Shown here one piece after another: positions 54,102-61,426 of a DNA stretch of 64,000 bases. The position numbers were made by a program, and so were the translations under genes. The number at the start of each line of letters is the position of its first letter. The stretch's first letter is position 1. Location of the stretch: positions 2,790,001 through 2,854,000 of the forward strand of contig NZ_CP049989.1 in NCBI RefSeq assembly GCF_011388215.1, written 5' to 3'. This DNA comes from Hydrogenophaga crocea (GTDB taxonomy: Bacteria > Pseudomonadota > Gammaproteobacteria > Burkholderiales > Burkholderiaceae_C). The notes below the pieces were generated by a model. It saw only the letters and a list, made by a program, of their open reading frames with translations, was not told the DNA's origin and made no database searches.

Positions 54102-55537
54102 GCGGTGCGCTCGGGGGTCGAAGCCGGGGACACGGCCAGGGGCGCACCAAATTCTGCGAACACGTTGACGCCGGTGTCGTCGGTGTAGAGCTCGACCGGT
54201 CCGTCGACCTCGGGAATGATCGCCCGCATCTGCGCGTGGTCGCGGTAGATCAGGTGCCACTCCAGCAGGTGCTCCATGCCGAAGCGTTCGGGGTTGTCGG
54301 CGTGCACGTTGGTCACCAGCAGGCGCGCGCCCGGGTTGCAGCTGTGCAGGAAGTAGCGCATGAGCCGGTTGCAGACCTTGTCGGACAGGTAATCGAACAG
54401 GCCGGCGCAATACACCACGTCGTGCCCTTCGCCCGGCGTCGCGGGCGCCTGGCGAGCCGGGCGCTTGAGCAGGTCGTGCACCGACTCGTGAACGTAGTCG
54501 ACCGACACGCTGCGGCCATGGGCGCGTGAAGCTTCTTCGATGCGCGCGCGGGTGTAGTCGAGCGTCTCGCGGCTGAAGTCGACCAGTGTGAAATGCAGGC
54601 GCGACAGGTCGCGCCCGCTGGCGAGCATGCGCTGCACCTCGATCGCGGGGCCGCAGCCCACGTTCAGGATGCGCAACGGCCGCCCTTCGCGCTCGGCCGC
54701 ATCCGCCGCGCGCCCCAGAAAAGCCATGAGCAGTTCGATGCGGTTGCGGTGGGCCTGGGCCACGGCCGCGCGCAGGAACATGGCATTGACGATCTGGAAG
54801 TAGGTGCTGTTGCCCTGGCGCGGATCGCCCAGGATCTGGTTGACCATTTCGTAGTCGCCCGCGTAGCCCAGCGGCTTCGTGAAGGTGCGCCACACGAAAG
54901 GCGCACGCAGCAGCAGCGGGTGCAGCGCGGCCTGGGCGAAGGCGCGGTGCAGCGGTGCGTCTTCTTCGGGCAGGCTCGCTGCCTCGGCCTCGAGCCGTAT
55001 CAGGAACTCCTTGCCCTTGACCATCAGCGGCTCGGCCATGGACGCGAACACGTCTTCCTGCAGGCGGCCATCGGGCGCCTTGGGCAGCGAGGCCGCGAGG
55101 TCGGCCTGGTCGACCCAGCGGGCCGTCTCGGCGAGGAAGGCGCGAAACTCGCTGATGGCCACCTGGTACGTGTGGCGAACCTTGAATCGCTCTTCCCAGT
55201 CCTGCACGAAGCGCTGGGCTTCGTGGCGCACCTGATCGACGTTGCCGTGCGCCACGGCATTGAGGTCGGACCATTCGTCCGTGAGCGCCACCGACACCAC
55301 GGCCATGAGGCCGGTGTTGAGCATGCCCACCACCACGGCCTTGCCCTTGTACAGCGCCTGGTCGCCCGAGCGGATGGTGAGCTCGCTCAGCACCTCGCTC
55401 ACCTGCACGATGGAGTACGGGTTGTAGATCTCCATCACCAGGGCGCGGCGCTGCACGCTGGTGAGCGTGCCCCGGGCCGCTTCACCCTGGCTGTTGCGAA
55501 ACGAAATGGCTGGATCGTAGGGGCGCTGGAATTGCAC
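54098..55537 (-). CDS. phcB: PhcB-type SAM-dependent methyltransferase (autoinducer synthase)
   Basis: 479 residues. The C-terminal half is a class I methyltransferase with motif I LRILNVGCGPAIEV and VVYCAGLFDYLSD. The N-terminal ~110 residues, RGTLTSVQRRALVMEIYNPYSIVQVSEVLSEL and GKAVVVGMLNTGLMAVVSVAL, look like a PilZ-type beta barrel. A helical linker region (110-270) joins them. In Ralstonia PhcB methylates a 3-hydroxy fatty acid to the quorum signal. It is the first gene of the four-gene operon with phcS, phcR and phcQ. The methyltransferase role is clear; the product is inferred. Confidence 0.85.
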   Translation of the reverse strand: MQFQRPYDPAISFRNSQGEAARGTLTSVQRRALVMEIYNPYSIVQVSEVLSELTIRSGDQALYKGKAVVVGMLNTGLMAVVSVALTDEWSDLNAVAHGNVDQVRHEAQRFVQDWEERFKVRHTYQVAISEFRAFLAETARWVDQADLAASLPKAPDGRLQEDVFASMAEPLMVKGKEFLIRLEAEAASLPEEDAPLHRAFAQAALHPLLLRAPFVWRTFTKPLGYAGDYEMVNQILGDPRQGNSTYFQIVNAMFLRAAVAQAHRNRIELLMAFLGRAADAAEREGRPLRILNVGCGPAIEVQRMLASGRDLSRLHFTLVDFSRETLDYTRARIEEASRAHGRSVSVDYVHESVHDLLKRPARQAPATPGEGHDVVYCAGLFDYLSDKVCNRLMRYFLHSCNPGARLLVTNVHADNPERFGMEHLLEWHLIYRDHAQMRAIIPEVDGPVELYTDDTGVNVFAEFGAPLAVSPASTPERTA

Positions 55538-55597
55538 GGCTGATCTGATCTGCGGACGTTGTTCAGGCGTCGCGGATCCCGCGCCGAACCAGAGGCG

Positions 55598-55628
55598 AGT
55601 GTAGTGAAGACCTCGCCCCCTGTTTCAA
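55598..55628 (-). promoter_or_regulatory. Candidate sigma-70 promoter of the phc operon
   Basis: On the minus strand TTGAAA (55623-55628) and TACACT (55598-55603) are spaced 19 bp, about 60 bp upstream of phcB. Each matches the consensus in 4-5 of 6 positions. It lies in the short gap after the htpG stop. Confidence 0.35.
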
Positions 55629-55636
55629 CTTCTTGC

Positions 55637-57505
55637 TCACGCCTGCGTGAGCAGGCCGTTCACGCGCCGCACATAGGCCGCCGGGTCTTCGGGCAGACCG
55701 CCCTCGGCGAGCAGCGCCTGATCGAACAGCACCTGCGCGAGGTCGTCGAAATGCGCCGAGCCTTCGAGGCGCTTGACCAGCGGGTGGCCGGCGTTGATCT
55801 CGAGGATGGGTTTGACCTCGGGCGCCTGCTGTCCGGCCTGCTTGAGCAGGCGCGCGAGCTGCAGCGAGTAGTCGCCGTCGGCCACCACCAGGCAGGCCGG
55901 CGAGTCGACCAGGCGCGAGCTCACGCGCACGTCCTTGGCCTTGTCCTTGAGGCTTTCGCGCAGCTTCTCGAGCACCGGCTTGAAGCCCTCGGCCGCTTCC
56001 TCCGCGGCCTTGCGCTCGGCCTCGTCCTGCAGGTCGCCCAGGTCGACCGCGCCCTTGGCCACGCTCTGCAGCGGCGTGCCCTCGAACTCGGTCAGGAAAG
56101 ACAGCGCCCACTCGTCCACGCGGTCGGCCATCAGCAGCACCTCGATGCCCTTCTGGCGGAACAGCTCGAGCTGCGGGCTGTTGCGGGCGGCGGCCAGGGT
56201 CTCGGCCGTGAGGTAGTAGATGGCCTTCTGGCCGTCCTTCATGCGCGCCTTGTAGTCGGCGAGCGCGGTGGTGTCGGTCTGCGTGGTGCTCGCAAAGCGC
56301 AGCAGCTTCGCGATCTTGTCGCGGTTGGCGAAGTCTTCGCCCAGGCCTTCCTTGAGCACGGCGCCGAAGGCGGCATAGAACGTCGCGTATTTCTCGCCGT
56401 CCTTGCTGAGCTCGTCGAGCATGGCGAGCACGCGGCGGGTGTTGCCCTCGCGGATGGCGCGCACGTCGCGGCTTTCCTGCAGCAGCTCGCGGCTCACGTT
56501 GAGCGGCAGGTCCGCCGAGTCCACCACGCCCTTGACCCAGCGCAGGTAGGCCGGCATGAGGCTCTCGGCCTCGTCCATGATGAACACGCGCTTGACGTAG
56601 AGCTTGATGCCGGCCTTGCGGTCGCGGTTCCACAGGTCGTGCGGCGCGTGCGCGGGGATGTAGAGCAGCTGCGTGTACTCGGTGCTGCCTTCCACGCGGT
56701 TGTGGCTCCAGGCCAGGGGCGCTTCGCTGTCGTGGCTCAGGGTCTTGTAGAACTCGGTGTACTGCTCGTCGCTCACGTCCTTCTTGGGGCGCGACCAGAG
56801 TGCGTTGGCCGAGTTGACGGTCTCCCACTCGGGCTTGGTCACGTACTCGCTCTTCTCGGCGTCCCAGGCCTCGGCCTGCATGCGGATGGGCAGACTGATG
56901 TGGTCGCTGTAGCGCTCGATGATGGTCTTGAGCTTCCAGTGGTTGAGGTACTCGGTCTTGTCCTCGCGCAGGTGCAGGATGACGCTGGTGCCGCGCTCGG
57001 CGCGCTCGATCGCCTCGACCTCGAAGTCGCCGCTGCCGCCGCTGCTCCAGCGCACGCCCTCGGCCGCGGGCAGGCCCGCGCGGCGGCTCTCCACCACGAT
57101 GCGGTCGGCCACGATGAAGCCCGAATAAAAGCCCACGCCGAACTGGCCGATGAGCTGGGCGTCCGACTTCTGGTCGCCGCTCAACTTGCTCACGAAATCG
57201 CGCGTGCCGCTCTTGGCGATGGTGCCCAGGTGGTCGATCGCCTCCTGCGCGCTCATGCCGATGCCGTTGTCGGTGATGGTGATGGTGCGGGCGGCCTTGT
57301 CGAAGGCCACGCGCACCTGGAGCTCGGGCGCGTCCTCGTAGAGCGCGGCGTTGTTCAGGGCCTCGAAGCGCAGCTTGTCGCAGGCGTCCGAGGCGTTGGA
57401 GACCAGCTCGCGCAGGAAGATGTCGGGGTTGGAGTACAGCGAGTGCGTCACGAGGTGCAGCAGCTGGGCCACCTCGGCCTGGAAGGAATGGGTCTGTTTG
57501 CTCAT
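55637..57505 (-). CDS. htpG: Hsp90-family molecular chaperone
   Basis: 622 residues from ATG 57505 ([24 protein letters not shown]). The GHKL ATPase motifs are [23 protein letters not shown] and [10 protein letters not shown]; the middle-domain [11 protein letters not shown] and the catalytic-Arg loop follow. Full-length bacterial Hsp90. A longer frame to 57547 lacks support. No CIRCE or sigma-32 site was confidently seen upstream. Confidence 0.97.
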   Translation of the reverse strand: MSKQTHSFQAEVAQLLHLVTHSLYSNPDIFLRELVSNASDACDKLRFEALNNAALYEDAPELQVRVAFDKAARTITITDNGIGMSAQEAIDHLGTIAKSGTRDFVSKLSGDQKSDAQLIGQFGVGFYSGFIVADRIVVESRRAGLPAAEGVRWSSGGSGDFEVEAIERAERGTSVILHLREDKTEYLNHWKLKTIIERYSDHISLPIRMQAEAWDAEKSEYVTKPEWETVNSANALWSRPKKDVSDEQYTEFYKTLSHDSEAPLAWSHNRVEGSTEYTQLLYIPAHAPHDLWNRDRKAGIKLYVKRVFIMDEAESLMPAYLRWVKGVVDSADLPLNVSRELLQESRDVRAIREGNTRRVLAMLDELSKDGEKYATFYAAFGAVLKEGLGEDFANRDKIAKLLRFASTTQTDTTALADYKARMKDGQKAIYYLTAETLAAARNSPQLELFRQKGIEVLLMADRVDEWALSFLTEFEGTPLQSVAKGAVDLGDLQDEAERKAAEEAAEGFKPVLEKLRESLKDKAKDVRVSSRLVDSPACLVVADGDYSLQLARLLKQAGQQAPEVKPILEINAGHPLVKRLEGSAHFDDLAQVLFDQALLAEGGLPEDPAAYVRRVNGLLTQA

Positions 57506-57615
57506 GGCTGGAATGGTGAGGGAGAGGGAAAACGCCCGCCTGGGCACAAGCCGCGGCGCATTTGGGGATGCGGCCCAGGTTTTTCAAGACCCGGGTACGC
57601 CGCCCGCGCGGCGGC

Positions 57616-58869
57616 TCATCCGGCCGACGCGTCGGGTGGCGCCAGCCAGCGCCGCAACTGATCGGCCACGGCGGGGCTGGACAGGAGGTCGAGATGGCCG
57701 GTGCGGTAGACCACGCGCTGGTTGCCGCGCGCGAAGGCGAGCCGGCGCGCGGGGTCGTCGTGCTCGCCCAGCGCGCTGCGCAGCGGCACCAGGCCGTCGC
57801 CCACCAGCCGGTCGGCCAGCAGGTCGCGACGCGAAGCCAGGCAGGCTGCGACGGCCAGGCAGACCACGCCCTCGGGCAGCGGCAGGGGCGCCTCGGGCGC
57901 GGCCTCGTCGGCAGCGCGCACCTGGCCGTGGCGCAGGTCGGTGATGCCCGCGCTGCGCAGCCGGCCCAGGCGCGCCAGCGGGGCCGAGAACGGCGACGAG
58001 GCGAGCAGCAGATCGGCGCCATGGCCCGCGCGCTCCAGCGGTGCGCCGTGGTGCGGCGTGCCCAGGAACACCAGGTGGCGCACCCGGTGCGGCCAGCGGT
58101 GTCCGGCGCGCTGCCCCGCGTGCATGGCACTGCGCGCCAGCAGGCCACCCATGCTGTGGCCGACCAGCGTGATGCCCTGCAGCGCTGCCGGCCAAACCGA
58201 CAGCAGGCGCTCCAACCGCTCGGCCAGCGCGCGGCCGTTGGCCGCGATCGGCAGGCCGCTGTTGTAACGCAGGTGCACGGGCGTGGCCTGCAGCGCCTGG
58301 GCCAGCACCTCGGTGTGGTCGTGGCCGCCGCGGCGCCACTGCAGATCGTTCATGCACAGGCCGTGCAGCATCAGCAGCAGGTGCGGCGTGGGGCGCTGCA
58401 GCCGCAGCGCGGCGGGGTCGGCCGGGCCGTCGACGCGCAGCGGCAGCACGCGCCCGCCCTCGCGCAGCTCCATGGGCTGGGCCAGGCCGTTGCCCAACGC
58501 CACCAGGCGGTCGCCGAGCACGCCGTTGAGCGCTGCCAGCACGGCCTCGCGCGCGGGCGAGTCGGCGTCGGCCTCGGCGGGCCGGTCGAGCAAGGGCAGC
58601 AGCGCACGCAGCGCGCCGTCGATGCCGCTGCCCAGGCCGTGCGCGACGCCACGCACGGCGCCGTACACGCGCCCGGTCAGGCCGCCGGTGCGCCCCTCGG
58701 CCGCGCCCGCGGGCAGGCCGACGCGGTGCCGCACGGCCTGGTGCACGCCCTCGGTGATGCCGATGACGCCCAGCGTGGCCTGGGTGGCCAGCTGGGCCAG
58801 CGCGCGCAGGTCGCCCGCACGCAGGTGCCGCGGCCGGCCGGGTGGGGGGGGTGAGGGTGGGCGGGCCAT
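57616..58869 (-). CDS. Alpha/beta hydrolase (esterase/lipase-like)
   Basis: 417 residues. The nucleophile elbow is GHSMGG (Ser239), the oxyanion HG lies at 169-170 in LLLMLHGLCMND, and the later FLGTPHHGAPLERAG is typical of PGAP1/lipase-like hydrolases. The ~150-residue N-terminal extension is helical, with a weakly hydrophobic stretch but no clear signal peptide. The catalytic His is probably in YRTGHLDLL near residue 397. Substrate unknown, probably a lipid or acyl ester. Confidence 0.8.
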   Translation of the reverse strand: MARPPSPPPPGRPRHLRAGDLRALAQLATQATLGVIGITEGVHQAVRHRVGLPAGAAEGRTGGLTGRVYGAVRGVAHGLGSGIDGALRALLPLLDRPAEADADSPAREAVLAALNGVLGDRLVALGNGLAQPMELREGGRVLPLRVDGPADPAALRLQRPTPHLLLMLHGLCMNDLQWRRGGHDHTEVLAQALQATPVHLRYNSGLPIAANGRALAERLERLLSVWPAALQGITLVGHSMGGLLARSAMHAGQRAGHRWPHRVRHLVFLGTPHHGAPLERAGHGADLLLASSPFSAPLARLGRLRSAGITDLRHGQVRAADEAAPEAPLPLPEGVVCLAVAACLASRRDLLADRLVGDGLVPLRSALGEHDDPARRLAFARGNQRVVYRTGHLDLLSSPAVADQLRRWLAPPDASAG

Positions 58870-58923
58870 GGCCCATTGTGGCCACGCGCCTTCCGCGGCC
58901 CCGAGCCCTTCAGACCGGCGGTG

Positions 58924-59913
58924 TCAGAAGTGCTCGTCGGGCTGCAGGTAGCGCCACTGCCCGGGCGGCAGCTTGCCCAGCAGCACGCGGCCGATGCGCA
59001 CGCGCTTCAAGCCCACCACGTGCAGGCCCACGGCCTCGCACATGCGGCGGATCTGGCGCTTCTTGCCCTCGGTGAGCACGAAGCGCAGCTGCTCGGGGTT
59101 GAGCCAGTCGACCTGCGCGGGCTTGAGCGGCTGGTCGTCGAGCGACAGGCCGTGGCGCAGCAGGGCCAGGCGATCGGGCGGGAACACCGACTGCACGTCC
59201 TGCTCGACCACGTCGGGCGCGCGCGGGCCGTTGGGGGCCCACACCACGCGCACCAGGTATTCCTTTTCCACACCGCTGTCTTCGCCGATCAGGGCGCGCG
59301 CCACGCGGCCGTCCTGGGTCAGCACCAGCAGACCGGTGGAATCGATGTCGAGCCGGCCCGCGGGCGCCAGGCCCTTGAGCTGCGCGGGCGAGAAGCGGCG
59401 CGGGCCGCGGTCTTCCTTCCAGCGGCTGCGCGACTGCACCAGCGAGACCGCGGCGGGGTGGCCGTCTTCGGGCTGGCCGCTCACGTAGCCCATGGTCTTG
59501 TGCAGCAGGATGGTCACGCGCTCGCCCTGCGATTGGCGCGCCTCGGGCAGGATCTCGATGCGCGCGTCGTCGCGCACCGGCTGACCCATCTGGGCCACCT
59601 GCCCGTCCACCAGCACCCAGCCCTGGCCGATCCAGTCGTCGGCTTCGCGGCGCGAGCACAGGCCCAGTTCGGCCATGCGCTTGTTCAGGCGTGTGCCTTC
59701 GCGCGGCGGCAGGGGCTCGCGCGCCGCTGCGGGCGGCGGCGGCGGGGCGGCGGAGCGGGCCAGCACGGCGAGCGCCCGGGCCCGCGCCTCGGCGGGATCG
59801 ATCGGAGCGGCCGGCGGGGTCGGGGGTGTGGTCTTGCGTTTCGGGGCCGCGGCGGGCGGCGCCGCGGGGTCGAGCGGGCGCGGCCGGGGCGCGGGCGGCT
59901 GGGCCGCGCTCAT
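58924..59913 (-). CDS. RsuA/RluB/RluF-family rRNA pseudouridine synthase
   Basis: 329 residues from ATG 59913. A disordered Pro/Ala-rich N-terminus (1-70) is followed by an S4 RNA-binding domain (TRLNKRMAELGLCSRREADDWI) and the catalytic domain with GRLDIDSTGLLVLT (catalytic D189), EKEYLVRV and EGKKRQIRRMCEAVGL. The sequence around the catalytic site resembles RluF, which modifies 23S rRNA U2604, but the exact site is not certain. The start has no good ribosome site, and the 120 bp upstream encode a plausible N-terminus in another frame. Confidence 0.85.
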   Translation of the reverse strand: MSAAQPPAPRPRPLDPAAPPAAAPKRKTTPPTPPAAPIDPAEARARALAVLARSAAPPPPPAAAREPLPPREGTRLNKRMAELGLCSRREADDWIGQGWVLVDGQVAQMGQPVRDDARIEILPEARQSQGERVTILLHKTMGYVSGQPEDGHPAAVSLVQSRSRWKEDRGPRRFSPAQLKGLAPAGRLDIDSTGLLVLTQDGRVARALIGEDSGVEKEYLVRVVWAPNGPRAPDVVEQDVQSVFPPDRLALLRHGLSLDDQPLKPAQVDWLNPEQLRFVLTEGKKRQIRRMCEAVGLHVVGLKRVRIGRVLLGKLPPGQWRYLQPDEHF

Positions 59914-60075
59914 GGGTTGGGCGCGCCGGGCCCCGCGGCCGCACCGGCGGGCGGCGCGGGGCACGGGGGTCGGCGGGCGGCTGGGGCGCCGCGGGTTTGA
60001 GGGAGAGGGTGCGCTTGGGGGAATCGGAGGCCATGGCGGGATTGTCCGCTCACCGCCCCCGCTTCAGCCGGTCAC

Positions 60076-60486
60076 TCAGCCCTTGGTGGCCTTGATGGCG
60101 CGTTCGTGCGCGGCCTTGGCGTCGGCCTTGCACACCTTCTCGGCGTCGCCGGCCTGGTCTTCGCACTTCTCCTTGGCGATCGCGTAGGCCGTGTCGGCCT
60201 TCACCTCTTCCAGCTTGCGCGCATGGCCCGGCGAGGGCTTGTACTGGTTCTCGAGCTCGGCCTTTTCCACGCGCTCCTTGCCCTTGGCCTCCTCCTGGCA
60301 AACGTCCTTGGCGTTGTCCTTCAAGGTGTCGCAGGCCTTCTTGGCGTTCTTGTGGTTCATCTCGATGCGCTCTTTGGCCGCGTTGTATTCGGCCTTGGTC
60401 ATGGCCGCCGAGGCCGGTGCGGTCTGCGCGGCGGCGATGGCCGAAGCGGCACACAGGGCGAGGGCGGTGAGGATCTTGGTGGTCAT
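60076..60486 (-). CDS. Small periplasmic protein with repeated Cys-pair motif
   Basis: 136 residues from ATG 60486 after GGAGGCCCAC. A signal peptide (MTTKILTALALCAASAIAAAQ) precedes a highly charged helical region. Two similar blocks each hold a Cys pair: KKACDTLKDNAKDVCQEEAK and KEKCEDQAGDAEKVCKADAK. Spacing of about ten residues between cysteines suits disulfides bridging a helical hairpin. It resembles hypothetical proteins widespread in Burkholderiales; no function is known. Confidence 0.75.
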   Translation of the reverse strand: MTTKILTALALCAASAIAAAQTAPASAAMTKAEYNAAKERIEMNHKNAKKACDTLKDNAKDVCQEEAKGKERVEKAELENQYKPSPGHARKLEEVKADTAYAIAKEKCEDQAGDAEKVCKADAKAAHERAIKATKG

Positions 60487-60600
60487 GTGGGCCTCCGGTG
60501 GTTGCTGAGGCCCCATCTTCGGCACCGGGTGCGGGCCGCGCCGTCGGACAAACGCGGCGCGCCGTGTAGGAGAAGCCCCCCGCGCCGGCGCGCTCTGCGC

Positions 60601-61317
60601 CTACCCCAGATCGCCCGAGCGCAGCGCCTGCAGATCGAGCACGCGCAGCCCGCCGTACTCGATGCGGATCCAGCCCTTGGACTGCAGCGTGCGCAGCGCC
60701 TCGTTCACGCGCTGGCGCGACAGGCCCACGAGGTAGGCCAGCTCCTGCTGCGTGATGCGCAGCACCCCGCCCACGTTGGGTGAGAGCAGCGGATGGAACA
60801 GCGCGGCCAGGTTGCGCGCCACGCGCAGGTCGGGGTTGTTGAGGCGGTCGATCTCGCGCGCCGCGATGAACTGGCCCAGACGCTCGTTGAGCTGGTGCAT
60901 CACGAAGCGGTTGAAGCCGATCGAGTGGTCGAGCAGCCAGTCGAAGGTCTCCACCGGCAGGCCCGCGATCAGGCTCGGCCGCAAGGCCTGGATGTTGTAG
61001 CGGTAATGCTCGTGCTTGAGCACCGTGCCCTCGCCGAACCAGCCGCCCGGGGCCACGCCCGTGAAGGTGATGGCCGGGCCCTGCGAGTCGTCGTTGCTCA
61101 TCTTGAGCAGGCCGTCGATCAGGCCGAACCACAGCGTCACGGGCCGGCCGAAGCGGCAGATGGTGTCGCCCGCCTCGGCCATGCCCACCTCGAGCGCATC
61201 GATCGCGCGCTCGCGCGCCTCGCCCGAGAGCTGCGGCAACCAGGGAATGCTGTCGAGCTCGGCCACCGTGGGCCGGCGCGCGCGTTCGCGGATCGAGCCG
61301 CGTCGGGCAGGGAACAT
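60601..61317 (-). CDS. Crp/Fnr-family transcriptional regulator
   Basis: 238 residues from ATG 61317. The N-terminal cyclic-nucleotide-binding-type barrel contains DTICRFGRPVTLWFGLIDGLLKM and GVAPGGWFGEGTVL; the C-terminal winged helix has LRITQQELAYLVGLSRQRVNEALRTLQ. No Fnr-type cysteines are seen. The charged N-terminal tail RRGSIRERARR is extra. It diverges from an acyl-CoA synthetase/LivG operon, and the gap holds a Crp-spaced dyad, so it probably controls that operon and itself. Confidence 0.88.
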   Translation of the reverse strand: MFPARRGSIRERARRPTVAELDSIPWLPQLSGEARERAIDALEVGMAEAGDTICRFGRPVTLWFGLIDGLLKMSNDDSQGPAITFTGVAPGGWFGEGTVLKHEHYRYNIQALRPSLIAGLPVETFDWLLDHSIGFNRFVMHQLNERLGQFIAAREIDRLNNPDLRVARNLAALFHPLLSPNVGGVLRITQQELAYLVGLSRQRVNEALRTLQSKGWIRIEYGGLRVLDLQALRSGDLG

Positions 61318-61347
61318 GGGGAAAGTCCTAGCAGGGTAGACCCTGGA

Positions 61348-61365
61348 TTGTCGTCGAACCGACAA
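61348..61365. promoter_or_regulatory. Crp-spaced operator TTGTCG-N6-CGACAA
   Basis: Perfect 6-6-6 dyad in the 109-bp divergent gap. The geometry equals the Crp site TGTGA-N6-TCACA with changed half-sites (TGTCG). TACCAT at 61386-61391 on the plus strand is a -10-like box for the synthetase operon, which puts the dyad near or just upstream of its -35 region. Confidence 0.55.
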
Positions 61366-61426
61366 CACGACGTCAAAGCGGCGCCTACCATGCGCAGCAA
61401 CGGATCCCGCACAGGAGACATACGGC

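Noticed and set aside
55635..55650. Hairpin at the htpG stop codon
   Set aside because: GCTCACG pairs with CGTGAGC, but no T-tract follows on the htpG strand, so it is not called a terminator.
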